Assembly (NCBI RefSeq): GCF_014898815.1
Contig: NW_026515538.1
Location: 62,001 to 126,000, forward strand
Length of the DNA stretch: 64,000 bases
Reading direction: 5' to 3'
From: Panonychus citri
Lineage: Eukaryota > Arthropoda > Arachnida > Trombidiformes > Tetranychidae
In this document: one piece after another, positions 43,972 through 57,167 of the stretch
Numbering within the stretch: position 1 is the first letter of the stretch
Layout of the letters: each line of letters opens with the position of its first letter
Made by a program: the position numbers and the translations under genes
Notes under the pieces: generated by a model
What the model was told of the DNA's origin: nothing
Databases searched by the model: none
The model's input: the letters and a program-made list of their open reading frames with translations, nothing else

Positions 43972-45246
43972 ATGGGTGAAAACGTTAAAGTGGAAGAGAT
44001 TCCGGAATCTTTGATTGATGATCTAGATGAATTTTCTTTGAGCAAAAAGAAAAAGAAATCTAAAAAAAAAGCTTTCAATATCGATGATTTTGAAAAGACT
44101 TATTCTTCATCTTCAGCAGTGATTGGTGATGGTGAAGGTTCTGGTGAACAGGTTGTTTCAAATGATTCAGGAATCGTTACCGGTGGTGGTGGTGGTGGTG
44201 AAGGTGTTGATACTGAGGCTGTCGATGAAGATGATGATTTTGAATTGAATCTTCCTAAAACCAAACCTAAAAAGATTAAATTTGTGGACGATGATTTATT
44301 AAACGATGGTGATCAGGGTGATAAAGATGAACCTGGGGTTTATATTGAAGAAAATTCGGCTCGAGATGCTGTTGGTATCACTGCTTCGGTTGACGCTTCT
44401 TGGGCCAATACAGATCGTGATTATCTATATGAAGAGCTATTAGCTAGAGCTTTTTACATTATCAAGGAGAAAAATCCTGACATTATTTCCGGAGAAAAGA
44501 AAAGACTTGTCATGAGGCCTCCTCAAATATTAAGAGTGGGTACTAAGAAGACTTCTTTTGCCAATTTCCTGGATATTTGTAAATCGTAAGTTGATCATTA
44601 TGATTATGCCAACACAACTAATCTATTTAGAGTCTCTTATTAGTCGAATGTTATAGCATCTCATCCCCCCATTCATTTTGCATAATTAATTAGTACCTAA
44701 AGGTTTTCTCAACTTGCTTATAGTTATTTCATTTGTTTGCCCATTCGAAATATTGAAACTCATTATCGTAATTTCATCACTTTTTTTTCTTGTGCATTTA
44801 TATTAACTCTCTTTTTGTTTCCTTTTCTCTTTCAATAGTTTACACCGTCAACCAAAACATCTTCAAGCTTTCTTATTAGCTGAATTAGGAACCAGTGGAT
44901 CTGTCGATGCGAACAATCAATTGATTATTAAAGGTCGTTTCCAACAAAAACAAATTGAAAATGTGCTTAGGAGATATATAAGTAAGAATTTTACTTTTTC
45001 AAGACAATTTATTATATTGTTTATCCTTTTTTGGATCTATTTTTCTAATTTCTCTTTTATTTTCCAACAGAGGAATATGTTGCTTGTCAAACATGTAGAT
45101 CACCTGATACCGTCTTACAAAAAGACACTAGATTATTTTTCCTTCAATGTGAAACTTGCGGAAGTAGACGATCAGTTACATCAATTAAAAGTGGTTTCCA
45201 AGCCGTTACAGGCAAAAGAGCTGCTATACGTGCTAAAACTGCTTAA
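43972..45246 (+). CDS. EIF2S2: Translation initiation factor eIF2 subunit beta
   Basis: This is the beta subunit of eIF2, which delivers initiator Met-tRNA to the 40S ribosome and contacts eIF5 and eIF2B through its lysine blocks. Three exons in phase (43972-44585, 44839-44981, 45071-45246) give 310 residues, typical for animals. The N-terminus carries a lysine block (SKKKKKSKKK near residue 27) and acidic stretches. The core reads DYLYEELLARAFYIIKEKNP, then MRPPQILRVGTKKTSFANF, LHRQPKHLQAFLLAELGTSG and SVDANNQLIIKGRFQQKQIE. It ends with the C2-C2 zinc ribbon CQTC...CETCGSRRSV and KRAAIRAKTA. A Gly run (GGGGGG) in the N-terminal region is unusual but harmless. The frame is intact. Confidence 0.97.
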
Positions 45247-46148
45247 ATTTACTCACCAATATATTTGGATGGAAACGATTTCACACTTTATGTTAAACTT
45301 GAATGAAAATTGGAGTTTACTTGTTATTTTTGTTAATGTCAAAGCAAACAATTTACTTGTCAAATTAAATGCAAGAAATCTGGAATTAAAACTTGCTTTA
45401 ATCACGTAAATTTTGAAACACGACGGCCCAATTTAGAATCCAATTATTATTTTCTGACCATTTTGTGATTTAACTGTGTCTCTGTATTCACAGAAAATGA
45501 ATACACAACACCAAATGATACCACATTATCTATCTCATCACATTTATATAATCCTAGAATAATTAAATGTAAATAAATCACTTTTAAACAACAATCAACA
45601 ATCCCCTCTGTCTTAATGGTTAACACAATTTAACCCAATTAGATGAAAATGTCGAATAACTTAGCAACAGTTTATCCAATTATTTCTCGATTTCGCTACC
45701 TTCGAACCCAATTACTGAAGAACAGTCAAGTAAGAACAATTTGATTAATTTCTAATTTAAATCGAAACTAAATTAACTCAATTGAACCAATTTCTCCAAA
45801 AAAAAAAACATTTTCCAAATTTGATTTTCTTTTTGAACATTGATGTGATTTGAATAGTTAGAAAAGTAGATTATTGAAACTCGATGATTAAATTGATTGT
45901 TCATAATGACGTCGATTTTTAATTGGACCAATTAACTTTAAATTGGACGAAAGAAACCAAATCTCTTTCTTATTTCTCTTTCTTTTTCTCTTTCAATTTT
46001 CTTTCTTTCGGTTGCTTAGCTATTGAGGGAGTTTCAATTCTGTTAGAAAATCAGAGAGATTTGAGTTTGTTTACTTTTTGTTTTGTTCTTTTCTTAATTG
46101 TAATTGTTTCAATTTGTTTGTTTTTCTGTTAAAATTTAGCAATTTAAG
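45247..46148. other. Intergenic gap between eIF2-beta and TRAPPC2L
   Basis: The same-strand neighbours are separated by about 900 bp of AT-rich DNA. A plus-strand frame at 45923-46132 is pyrimidine-driven and not credible as a gene. Confidence 0.5.
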
Positions 46149-46851
46149 ATGTCGGTTTTAGCTCTGGTCATAGTTAATTCAGATAATTATCCAGTTTTCA
46201 TCAAAACTCTACATGATTATGATGTGAGTAAAATGTCCGCCGAGGAGAGTATGAATATCCTTTACAATATGAATGCCACATTGGATATAATTGAAGAGAG
46301 ACAAAGTCAAATGCAAAACCGTGATCCATATTTAGGTGAGTTAATTGTTGATCTATTTTGACTAATTAATTCTTATTCTATGCTTTCTCTATATAACCAG
46401 GCCTTCTCAATCAATGTGAGAATTACAAAATTTTTGGACTTCTTTCTGCTACTCGGATAAAGATTCTGTTGATGGTTTCAACAAACGTCAGTGTCATGTT
46501 TAGGTTGGTAAATTGTCCATTTTATTTGTTAACAATTTAATCACCTTTTCTTTAATTGTTAATTAACAGAGATACCGAGGCCAGAAGTACACTTAAGAAT
46601 CTCTATTCATCTTATATCGATGTTACAACTTACAATCCTTTCTATTCCCCTGGAAGTGAAATCCAATCAAAGTAAGAACAAAATTAGTGAATTTCAAGTA
46701 AATTGATTGAATGATCTGTTGATTTTTCATAATCAGAGACATTAAATTGTTACAAAAAAAATTTATACTTACGTTTTAACTTTCTAATTACAGGAAATTA
46801 GAAGAACTAGTCAAGAGCATCTTTGGTTTGACCACAGAATATAACAATTGA
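46149..46851 (+). CDS. TRAPPC2L: TRAPP complex subunit 2-like
   Basis: This is a core subunit of the TRAPP tethering/Rab-GEF complexes acting in ER-Golgi and Golgi traffic. Four small exons with consistent phases (46149-46335, 46401-46503, 46570-46671, 46794-46851) give 149 residues, against about 140 in vertebrates. The longin/sedlin-type fold is recognisable from VLALVIVNSDNYPVFIKTL, YLGLLNQCENYKIFGLLS, IKILLMVSTNVSVMFRDTE, LYSSYIDVTTYNPFYSPGSE and IQSKKLEELV. The order and spacing follow TRAPPC2L rather than TRAPPC2, in particular the NPFY.PG block. Introns are 65 to 122 bp. The frame is intact. Confidence 0.93.
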
Positions 46852-47417
46852 TTGTTGGCTTTGAAATCTCTATTTTAACACCAAACTGTAAATACTAATT
46901 TGAATATAAGAAAAATATTTTTCAAGTGTAAATCTAAACAATAACCGATGTCAATTGCATGGTGGAAATGAACAATTAACCTCAAGTCACCAAGATGATT
47001 GACAAAAAACAAAATGGAGAGACCGGAAAATCAATTGTTACCATCATCATAATCAAATTCACTGATTATACTGGAGATTACATTTTTAATTTCATCTACA
47101 AGTGAAAGATATATGGGTTTTTTCACAATCAGATTTTTGGGCTAACGATATACAATCAATTAAAACCGTGAAGGTAACAAGATAATTACTTTAAGGATTG
47201 ATAAAAATGAAGGAATCATAGACAAAGTTGATGATCAAGACAGAGGGAAAAAAACAATTGATAATCTCCATAAGGGTTATTTAAATTAACTGTTCCAATT
47301 GAACAATTAATTGGTATAAATACACCAATCAAAATGAACTTCTATCATCACAATCAAGTGTAACTTACCTCAGTGAACATCATTCACCAATCGACAAACA
47401 ATTAACTAACAACAACA
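46852..47417 (+). promoter_or_regulatory. Upstream region of the secreted-protein gene with TATA box
   Basis: A clean TATAAATA lies at 47315-47322. An initiator-like TCAAGTG sits at about 47354, a normal distance downstream, and the ATG is about 64 bp further. This is the clearest core promoter in the window. The rest is AT-rich flank. Confidence 0.7.
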
Positions 47418-48257
47418 ATGAAATTCGTTACAATTCTTGTCTTTTCTCTTCTCCTTTGTGGTCTTGCTTTCTCTCAAAGTATCGATCCATCCAACATCAC
47501 CCCTGGAACTGATATAACCTCAGAAGGATATGATTTCTCCGCACTCACCCCCCTGGTTAAAGGTCTAATTGATGGTTTTCGAATGATGATGCTCCAAGTT
47601 CGTTTCGTTCGAATGTTATTTGAAAATCTTGGCGTTGAAATGGGAAGAATCGCTCGAAACACAACCACTATGCCTTCCTCAGGGCCACCCTATCCACTCC
47701 CATCGAAATATGGTTTATTCAGTCGAGAGGAAACCGAATCTTCATCATCCGAACCCAGTCAACCCAGTCAACCTTCAATCGGTGAAAACATTTTCGGTAC
47801 TCGATTCCAACAGATTTTTGACCGATGGGGTGAAAATACCGCTGTCGCTTTCCGAGGTCTTCTCAGTGAGGTTGCCCATGTTTACCAAGACGCTGTTACC
47901 ACTATGGTTAAACAAGGTGAAGTCTCCAGGAATCAAGTTGTCGCTGGTTACAATACCATCCGAACTGCCATGACTTCAATTTCCAAGATGATTCAAGAAA
48001 ATTTTCCCACTGCAACTTCCGTTGCTTCATCAATTTCCAACATTTCTTCAGCAATTAACCAAAATGTAACCAACATCTTATCCGGAATGGTTCCCGATGG
48101 ATTACCAACCGGATTACCCATCACTTTACCCACTGGATTACCAAGTATTCCCAGTATTCCCGGTCTTCCAGGACTCCCAAGTTTACCCAATCTTCAAGAT
48201 CTTATTCCAACCACCCCACAAACTGGATCATCTCAACCATCAAAGAAAAAGCATTAA
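47418..48257 (+). CDS. Cysteine-free secreted protein with LP-rich tail, unknown function
   Basis: This is a single-exon gene of 279 residues. A signal peptide is clear: MKFVTILVFSLLLCGLAFSQ. The mature part contains no cysteine. It has a helical first part (residues 45-80, hydrophobic and Arg/Met-rich), a Ser/Pro linker (EPSQPSQPS), a second long helical segment (about 120-205), and a tail of LPTGLP/LPSIP-type repeats ending in a basic KKKH. Possible N-glycosylation sites include NIT, NTT, NIS and NVT. The strong TATA box, single exon and signal peptide are typical of tissue-specific, heavily expressed secretory products such as salivary, silk or eggshell proteins. The function is not recognisable and that guess is inference only. 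Confidence 0.75.
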   Translation: MKFVTILVFSLLLCGLAFSQSIDPSNITPGTDITSEGYDFSALTPLVKGLIDGFRMMMLQVRFVRMLFENLGVEMGRIARNTTTMPSSGPPYPLPSKYGLFSREETESSSSEPSQPSQPSIGENIFGTRFQQIFDRWGENTAVAFRGLLSEVAHVYQDAVTTMVKQGEVSRNQVVAGYNTIRTAMTSISKMIQENFPTATSVASSISNISSAINQNVTNILSGMVPDGLPTGLPITLPTGLPSIPSIPGLPGLPSLPNLQDLIPTTPQTGSSQPSKKKH

Positions 48258-51200
48258 CTAATTAATCAATTATCTAATTAACTTTCAGAGTAAAAAAACA
48301 ATTTATCAACATATCTTTGTTTCAGTATCAATGATTGACAACAATTAATAATAATATCATCTGATTGCTTACGGACAAACAAAATCAATTTCAATGTAAA
48401 CATCAATTTCTGGTTAAAATTAAAAAAACTAATTCACAATTTAAAGTAAACCAATTGTCTCAATTTTCAAGTATTTGATTCAAAGTGCAATTAAAAAACA
48501 CTAGTTTTTAATTTGATTAGAAAAAAATGAAAAAAAGATTAACAAGATTAATCACTAATTGGAAAAAATTAAAAAAACAATTAACTTGTAATTAGATGAA
48601 CAGAGACATTAACAACTAATCAATTTATAGTTTGTAAACAACAATTTAATCAACATTAATCAAATCTAATTGTTTCATAATCATAAACATATCAAAATGA
48701 TTAAAAATAAACATGATTGTGAATTAAATTCAATATTATTATTAATAGAAATCATGTTTAACTATTGAAATAATCAAATCAATTTAAGATGTAAGTAAAT
48801 AAGATTAACCAGAATTAATAACAATTTAATGTGTATCATTGACAAGATAATACAAATTGTTAATCATAAATCAAATTTTCTGCCTAAATTGTAGCAAAAA
48901 AAGTTAATCAAATTAAATTGTTAAGCTGTTGTAAGCAAATAAACAAATGTCATTCACCAACAATCAGTTAACGACAGCGAAATAATCAAATTTGATTAGC
49001 ATAAATTATCATGATTAAGAACCAATATCAATGTGAATAATGAAACAACGAAAATTGGATCAACAATTAAATCAACTGATCAACGAAAGATTTAACAATC
49101 AATAATATCTAGATTATTGTTGATTTCATGACAATTTAAGTTTGAAAAGTTTCCACTAATGGTGAAAACATGATGGAAAAACTCAGTATGAACTTTGAGA
49201 ATTTAAATTATCATCATTTTCTGGATGAAACGACAGATTGATGAACCAGAATTGAGTGTGAAAAAAATAATATAACTGAAACTTTTCCCCATGTAAATGG
49301 TTATCATGGTGATCACCATGTAATTGATAATAGACAAGAAAATGAAATGATTAACATACACAACTAAATCAGAATGAAAGTACAACAATTTATCCTTATT
49401 GTTATTTATCATTAATATTTCACCTTCACAATTAAATGATAACAGGTAACAATTTCATGAGAATAATTCTGATGATATTTCATGATGATAAAAGTTCTGA
49501 TAGAAATTATCTTTCTATTCATTTGAATGCAAAGAATGAGAAATTTTTTCTTGTTATTGTTTCGCATTCTGATTTAATATTATTTTCATTTTTCATGGTG
49601 GATATTATTTTATTTCCCGCTGTTAGTTTTCATCATGTGTTCATTTACATGATAAATTATTCATGGTAAATAAATGAGATGATAAATTGTTTGGAAAGTT
49701 AATAAAAAAAAGGTAAAAGGGACTGACAGTAAGTAAGAAATAAGGTAAATGATCAAATTTTCATGAATAGAAAATGAAAAAAGTTCATGATTCAGATTCG
49801 AGATGCAAAAAGAAAAAGTTTAAAGTTCCAAGAAGCTGATTACGAATTAGTAATCAATTAATTTATTGATTAAGTTGATTAGTTTTATCGATCAACTTGG
49901 TTACCCTAGTTAATTGTTACCATTGAACTTGTTGATTTTAAGATGAAAAATACAAAAACAAACAATCACAATGATACAAAAATAATCAAATCAACAGAAT
50001 GGAAACAATTTAAACAGGTAAATTAACTTGATTACAATCAAGACAAAAGTTTAATTCTCAGTCAATGTCAATTCAATGTCAATTTTGATAAATAATTAAC
50101 TGAATCAAATCTAAATTGATAGTCAAAAGTCAATTAGTGTTTACAATATTCAAATCAACTTGATCGCCATTGAAATTGTTTTAACAATTTAAATTGTAAA
50201 TAATAAATCAATATATTGATCTGTGATTTAGTTAATTAAAACTTTCCAATAAAATTGATGTAACTGTTAATCAGATGTATCTAGGTGTTAATTTAATCAA
50301 TTATTAAGCTGAATTAAGTTTACCTGTTGATCAATTCATTTGAATCATTTGAAATTGATCATAAGAAATTCAATTAATCATCTGAATGAATTATGAATTT
50401 ACAGATTAATTAACATGATAGTGAACTTATCAAAGTGAATTAAATATTATTTGACATTTAAATGTGATGATTAAATGAGAGACAAGAAGATAATTTAATA
50501 TTAATTGTTGCCGGAATTAAGTCAATGAGACTAATACATGAACTTTTTCATTTTTCTCATGAAAACATGAGTTCAAAAAGAAGAGTAAAAAACTTCCGGT
50601 TCAGATTCTGTTCTCATGAAATATTGGATTCATTGTATTAATTAAACAATAGTAATGAATTTTCGAATTATTTGGCTTATTAGAAAACTTTAGATTTTGA
50701 TTAATAATTTAGTATAATTGAGAGTTAGATAATGCTTAACATGATACATAAATGATCATTTAGATGATTAGTTTAATTACAATTTAATTTATCAGTGATA
50801 AATTTGTTTCGATCTTATTGAGGTCATTTTGATGAATATGAACTGAAGATTAAAATTAAAACAAATATTCTTTGATTTTGATACTATTGATAAATTTGAA
50901 CAATTAAAACGATCAAGTTCAATTTTATTTAATTTAATCAAAAAATTTACCATTGATTTTCCATAAAAGCCGATTTTCATGAAGTTCTTGATTTAGAATC
51001 AATTTTAGTAAAAATCTCCATAGACAATGTCTTCAATGGTAAATGATTTGATTAAATTAAATGTCGTTCAATGTTCAAATTATCAATAATCAAATCACAG
51101 GTAATTTCAGTTCAATATTCATCGAAAAACCAAACAAAGATCAATTCTATCTTTAGATAAAATGGTTGATTAAGCAATCATCTAAAATCATTTGCTGTTA

Positions 51201-54200
51201 AGCTTATCTATCTCTAATCTCAAATTGTCAAAATCTAAAGTTTTCTAACAATCCAGATGTAACTCACAGTATTGTTATTACATAAATATCAGATCCATAT
51301 TATCATCTCATCATCATCATCATGAAATGATGTCAACAGTTTGGTAAACATTATTATCGCCATCAACATATAGATACAATGAGGGATGAACTTTTTTCCG
51401 CCATAATTTCATGATGATGATTATGGAAACAAAGATTCTGAGCCAGAATTTTTCTCATTCTATTATTGTTTTTTATTCAGTCTTTTTATCAGAGATTCTT
51501 GGCAAGTGGGCAAAAGGAGGAAATTCATTCCCTTTCTTCATATCCATAAATTATCAACTCCCAGTTCTCAGTTTTTTTATCATTTTCCATCATCTTTTAT
51601 CATCATTACATGAATATTAGAGCTAAAAGGTTATCATTGAGAAAAAGAAGATAACAAAAAAAAAGGAAAAAAAAGTTCCAAGATAAAGTTCTAGAACTAA
51701 ATTCTGAGGCGAATGCTCAATCTCCTGTCCTATCTGTATCATAATGATAATAATAATAACAATAATGCTGATAATGATAATACTCCCAGAACTTTGTCTG
51801 TCTCTCTCATTTTGGTCTCTCTTTTTAGATACTCTCACTCCCACTCTTCATTTATCTTCCTCCCTGAAAATTTCAACTGAATCAGTTATTCATACAAAAT
51901 CCTTGAGTGAACAACATTATTTTGCTTGTTTCAATCATCTGATTAGTTAAAATCAGTTAATGTTCATCAGTGATTAGTAATCTTAATAAACTAAATTGAT
52001 CATTTGCAAAGTTTAAAACATTTTATGTAGACAATTTAATCCTTTGGATTTACAATTTACTACAATCAATTTTAATAGTGTGAGTATAAAGATTTGATCA
52101 TTTCCATTTCCCATTCATTGAATGTTTTTCTTGTTGTTGTAATCAATTAATAACATTGAGGATCATTAATCATTTTGATTTCTGTTGTTACGTTTGATTT
52201 GTTTACTATTAGTTTACACAAATTGTTACCATTACTTTATTTTTTGATTGTCACCTAATCACCCCAACAACAATCAACCATATCGCTAATCAATCAACTA
52301 ATTGTTTACTTTCACTTTGTGTTGTTAGATTAACTAAATTATTAATAATCGGACACAAATTTGAACAATATCATTAACTTGACAATCAATTTTATCTGGT
52401 AAGTGACTATTTTTCACTATTTTCATTGATTAATTTAAATAATTAACATTGGATCAAATTGGTTAAAGTTTAATCAACTATTTTCCAGTTGTAATTAAAT
52501 ATTGATAGAATTTTTTTCCCAACTAATCAACTGGAATTGATTAAATTGATCACTGAAAAGTGAAAAAGTTTTTATATCAAATCAGATATTGAAATTTAGA
52601 AATGAGAATTGAATGAAAAGTAATCAGAATGTTCAGTTAATCAGATTGAATTATATTGTTAAACTTTCGTCATTCCTCATGGGCTCCAGATTACCTGTCG
52701 AAAATGTTTTCGAGTCGAAAGTTCTGATGGAAAAATCGAGATAAAGAAAAGTTCTAATGAAAAAAAAAAGGAGAAACGATTCAAATGGAGAAAAATTGAT
52801 CGACTCTTCTCAAAATGAGAAACTTTTTTCTCTCTCATTCAAATGATAATCGTATAACAATAAATTCACCGTTAGGTCAATCAGATTTGGAATCATGATA
52901 ATCATCATTATGGATTCAGATGAATATCTTATTGAGAAAAAAAGAAGAGTAAAAAAAAATACTCTAAGAACTTTTCTTTTCGAGTTTATTTTTTACCTTT
53001 TTCTCGATAAATTTAATTTCGATCAACAATTTACACCCAAATGATTGGGAAACTGGATTAAAATCAATATCAACAGATAGGTAACAATTTACTGATCAAC
53101 TGGTATCAATTACAATTAATGATAATTACTAATGACACTTGAAATTGTATGAAATAGTTTAAGTATCTCAACGATATCCATTAATTCAATAACTTTGATC
53201 GGTAACAATTTTTTTCACCCCATCAAAGTAAAAAGTTCAATCATCATGAAATGAATGAGGAAACTTGAACCTATACACCAAATGAATCAAGAAAAGTTCA
53301 GCAAATTGTTGAAATTTTAGTTATTAATCATTGAAGTAATCATGATAATCTAAACCCTGAGTTCTCCCTGATTCAATCAGATTCCAGAATCAATTGAAAT
53401 TAATAACAAATCTGTGAAGAAATAAAAAGAAAAGTTCAACAATCAGCTGATGTTCAATTAAGATAATTATGATTGTGAGAGTAAAAAAGTTGATTAAGAG
53501 TTAACATTAATCCCTTTTGAGATTAAATCAGATTAATCGAGAGGAGATTAACAATCAATATGTTGAAACATAAATTGGTTTCTGTTACATTGATTAACTA
53601 AAGTAAATATTGTAAGCTTGTGATTAAGCTAATCAATGGCACGATAAGTTCAATTTACTTTGATTGATTTAACAATAACAATTAACTAATCAACAAGCTG
53701 GTTAATCAGCCAATCAGTAATCAAAATTGAATCTGATGAAATGAAAATGAAACTTTTTTTCTCCTTGTTGTTGTTTGTAATTAGATTTAATTGTCAAGAG
53801 ATTACTTTCTGATTACAATTCTAATTGAAAAGTTAACGATAATAGTTAACAAGGTGTAACAATTTATCAACAACAATTACAACAATGTTGATTCAATTTG
53901 ATTTAATTGTTAACAAGTTTAATGGATTAAGATGATCAAATATTGAGACGAAAAACTTATTGACAATTAAATTAATCCAATTGTTACAATAGTTTAAATT
54001 TGATTGGAATCTTTTTTAATTTCATTTAACATTAACTTTGTACTAATACAATAATCACAATTAAGCTACAATTAACTCTGAAATTTTTACTACAATCAAG
54101 ATCAAGTATTCATTAAGATGATAATTACAATTAAGATTAAGTAATTAACATTGACCAAGCTGTAATACAATATTGATTTGAATTGAGTAACAATTAAATT

Positions 54201-57167
54201 GTTCAAGACAATAACAATCAACTAGATTGAGAGATATATCTGGTTGATAGGTAACAATTAAATATCGTAATTAAATTGATAAAGGAAACAGTTTGTATCA
54301 TCATGATAATTAATGAATTGTTAATTTCAAAGTGTTGAAAATGTTTCAATGCAACTTTAATTATCTATCAAGTTAATTATCATTATAATCAAGTGGAAAA
54401 AACTATTTTCATGTTTCCCTGATGATAATTATCATCAAAATATTCAATCATGATTATCATTACCATTTGGGATAACATGATTTAACTTAATTCCAATTTA
54501 AATTGTTACAAGATCAAATCTCTATACTATGACAATTAGAGTTCCCATTGAATTGGAAGAGACAAAAAGTTGTGATAATCAATTTTAATCATTTCCATGT
54601 AAAATTCACCAAGAGTTCTGATAATGATCATGTTTTCCCATGATCGATATAAACTGAAAGGTGGAAAAATATTCATTCCCTGTTGATTCAGAACTTTTTT
54701 TTTAGAACTTCGAACTCGATGTATTAGAACTTTTTACTTATTTTCTGATTCTCTTTCAATTGGATTTGATTGTTAAAGATTTTACCATTTAAAGTTCCAA
54801 GTGAATAATAGTTAATCAGAAATTTTTTTCCCAAAAAGTTTCGAAAAACATTCTCGGTGTTTTTCATTATTTCCTTTTCTGTTCAACTTTCAGAACTTTT
54901 CTCTGTACAAATGGAATTTGATTCATTTGAATGATACAATTGAATAGAAAAATTTAATTCCTTTAATCATGTTGTTCATCATCATCAGTTGAATACCTTT
55001 TTTTCAATGGGTTCATGAAGATATCATGGTAATGATTAAGTAAACAGTGAAAAAGACATGTGTAAATTTTGTGTGTTTTCAATTTCAGATTGAATAACAT
55101 GATAAACTCAGAATTGAACTTATAGTTTCCAACAGATCAACAGGTTTGAATAAAGTTAAAAAAACTTGATTGAATTAAATCAACAACAATTTACGAATCA
55201 AAGTTTTTCCATTCAAAACTTTATCACCATTTTCTTTTCATGAGTTTTATTATTATTATTCTGATTCCAATGTAATCCAATACACCGAGACGAAAACAAT
55301 TAGAATTGAACTTTTTTTTGTTCATTCTTTAATGGTTTAAGAATCAGTTTTATCTATTTTGCTTCCATATCATAATTCATGTTTAAATTTCATGTATATG
55401 AAATATTATCATGAAAACCTTGAAAATCTGATGATTATGAGGTTTCTAAAAGTTCTGGTTTCACTGAGCATCATTACACCAGTTGATCAAATGATAAAGT
55501 TCAGAGTAATCTGATATTCAGCTTAAAAGTAATAATAAGTATTCCAGTTTTAAATTTTAAACCATGATAATGATCATCATGAGTTTTAATTATTCTCATC
55601 TGAATTGATAATTTACCGAAAATTTTATAAACACAATCAACATAGATGCACTTAAATTGATAATTAACAAAAACTATTACGATAATAAGGTCAGAATTTC
55701 AGAATTTCAGAGTCTCAAATAATATATTGTCCTGATTGTCTATCGGATTAATCGGATTACCATGTAACCACCTACACCAACCATTAACTACTATTATCTT
55801 AATTGTTACAACGGGAGTGTAAAGATGATTGATTTAATCAAATTAAATGAAAAGTTAATCAACCCTTATAAAGATTAGTTACTGATTTGATTGATAAGTT
55901 CAATTGTGATTCACAATCAGTCTTGATTGTTTAAACTCGTGACATTTGAACAATAATTATTGACTAATCAAATACTCAAATCAACCAACAATCAACCAGT
56001 GGTAATGATAATTGTCATTTCTTAATAGTAACAACAATCAAATGATAATAATAATATTCGGATTCATATCTTTTCATGATGTTCAGTTGAAATAAATTCA
56101 TACAAACTGATTATCACTCCCAGTCCACCAATAAAACAACAATCAAAATGAACCTTTTCTTAATTAACTTTGCTACGTGATTAAAGTTGTTGATTAACCA
56201 TTTTTTTTGTGGATTATTGTTCTTGTTGATTATCTTACCCTTGAAACTAATCAATTTAACCTTAACATGAGATTAGATTAACTTGTAATCAATATAATTT
56301 ATATATTATAGCCAATAGATTAACAGAGGAAATTAAATGTAACCATTAATCAAATCCTTAATTGTTACTCCCCTTGTTCAAGTGTATCAATCACATTGAA
56401 AGGGATTAATTGTGATTAAGGTTTACAAATGATTACATGGGGAAAATTTCAATCAGTTAACATGAGAAAAGTTCAATTTCAGAGTAAAATTAATGTACTT
56501 CAATTGAAGAGGATTTTTTATCCTCATGATTACTTATGAATTATTATCGATCAGCTGTACCACCCACCGATGGATATTGAATGAATTCATCATGAGAACT
56601 TTGTTTTCTGATGAAGATGATAATTGTTTTACTATTGGATTGATGAACAATCAACACCAAAAGTTGATGGGTGAAACAATTATCATGAGATGTTGAAGAT
56701 TGTTGAATATTTTTGTTGTTCAGCTCAGTGAAAACCCACCGGGTGGAAAGAGAGGATCCGCAATGGAGGAAAATGAAAACACTTTGATATTAGATGAAAG
56801 TGGAAATAGAAAAACAAAAGTTTAATCATCAATTTTGCTAATCAAATTATCCAATTGATATTGAGAGTATAAGTTATTATTATAACGATCATGTTGATCC
56901 GGAAAATTTCAACTCGACCAAATTTGATGAAAAATGATCAGAATGAAATGATGAACATGAAATATTCATATTGATCAAGAAGAGTGTAAAGTAAATCAAT
57001 CAACATGAAATAATTATTATCATCATCCAATAACATGAACACTTTACCTGATCAAAATGGTCACTCGTTAGGAAGATATTGTTAGTAAGGTAAAATAATT
57101 TTGCTTGACCATTTGGTTTGATTTTATGTTGACCACAAGAGTTGAGGGATTTTCTCAATTTTCATCT
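48258..57167. other. Gene desert, about 8.9 kb
   Basis: No convincing coding region, RNA gene or element was found. The sequence is AT-rich and dense in TCATGA-centred words, TTAATTGT words, and the octamer AAAAGTTC (16 exact copies on either strand between 49490 and 56474 by hand count). Polymer-driven frames near 49.4, 51.5 and 51.7 kb are not credible. Confidence 0.6.

Noticed and set aside
45923..46132. Frame rich in Phe, Leu and Ser before TRAPPC2L
   Set aside because: Its hydrophobicity comes from a TTTCTTTCT tract in the 5' flank, and it resembles no protein.
51411..51950. Several 60-75 codon frames in the desert
   Set aside because: All are built from polypyrimidine or ATAATAAT repeats and overlap on both strands.
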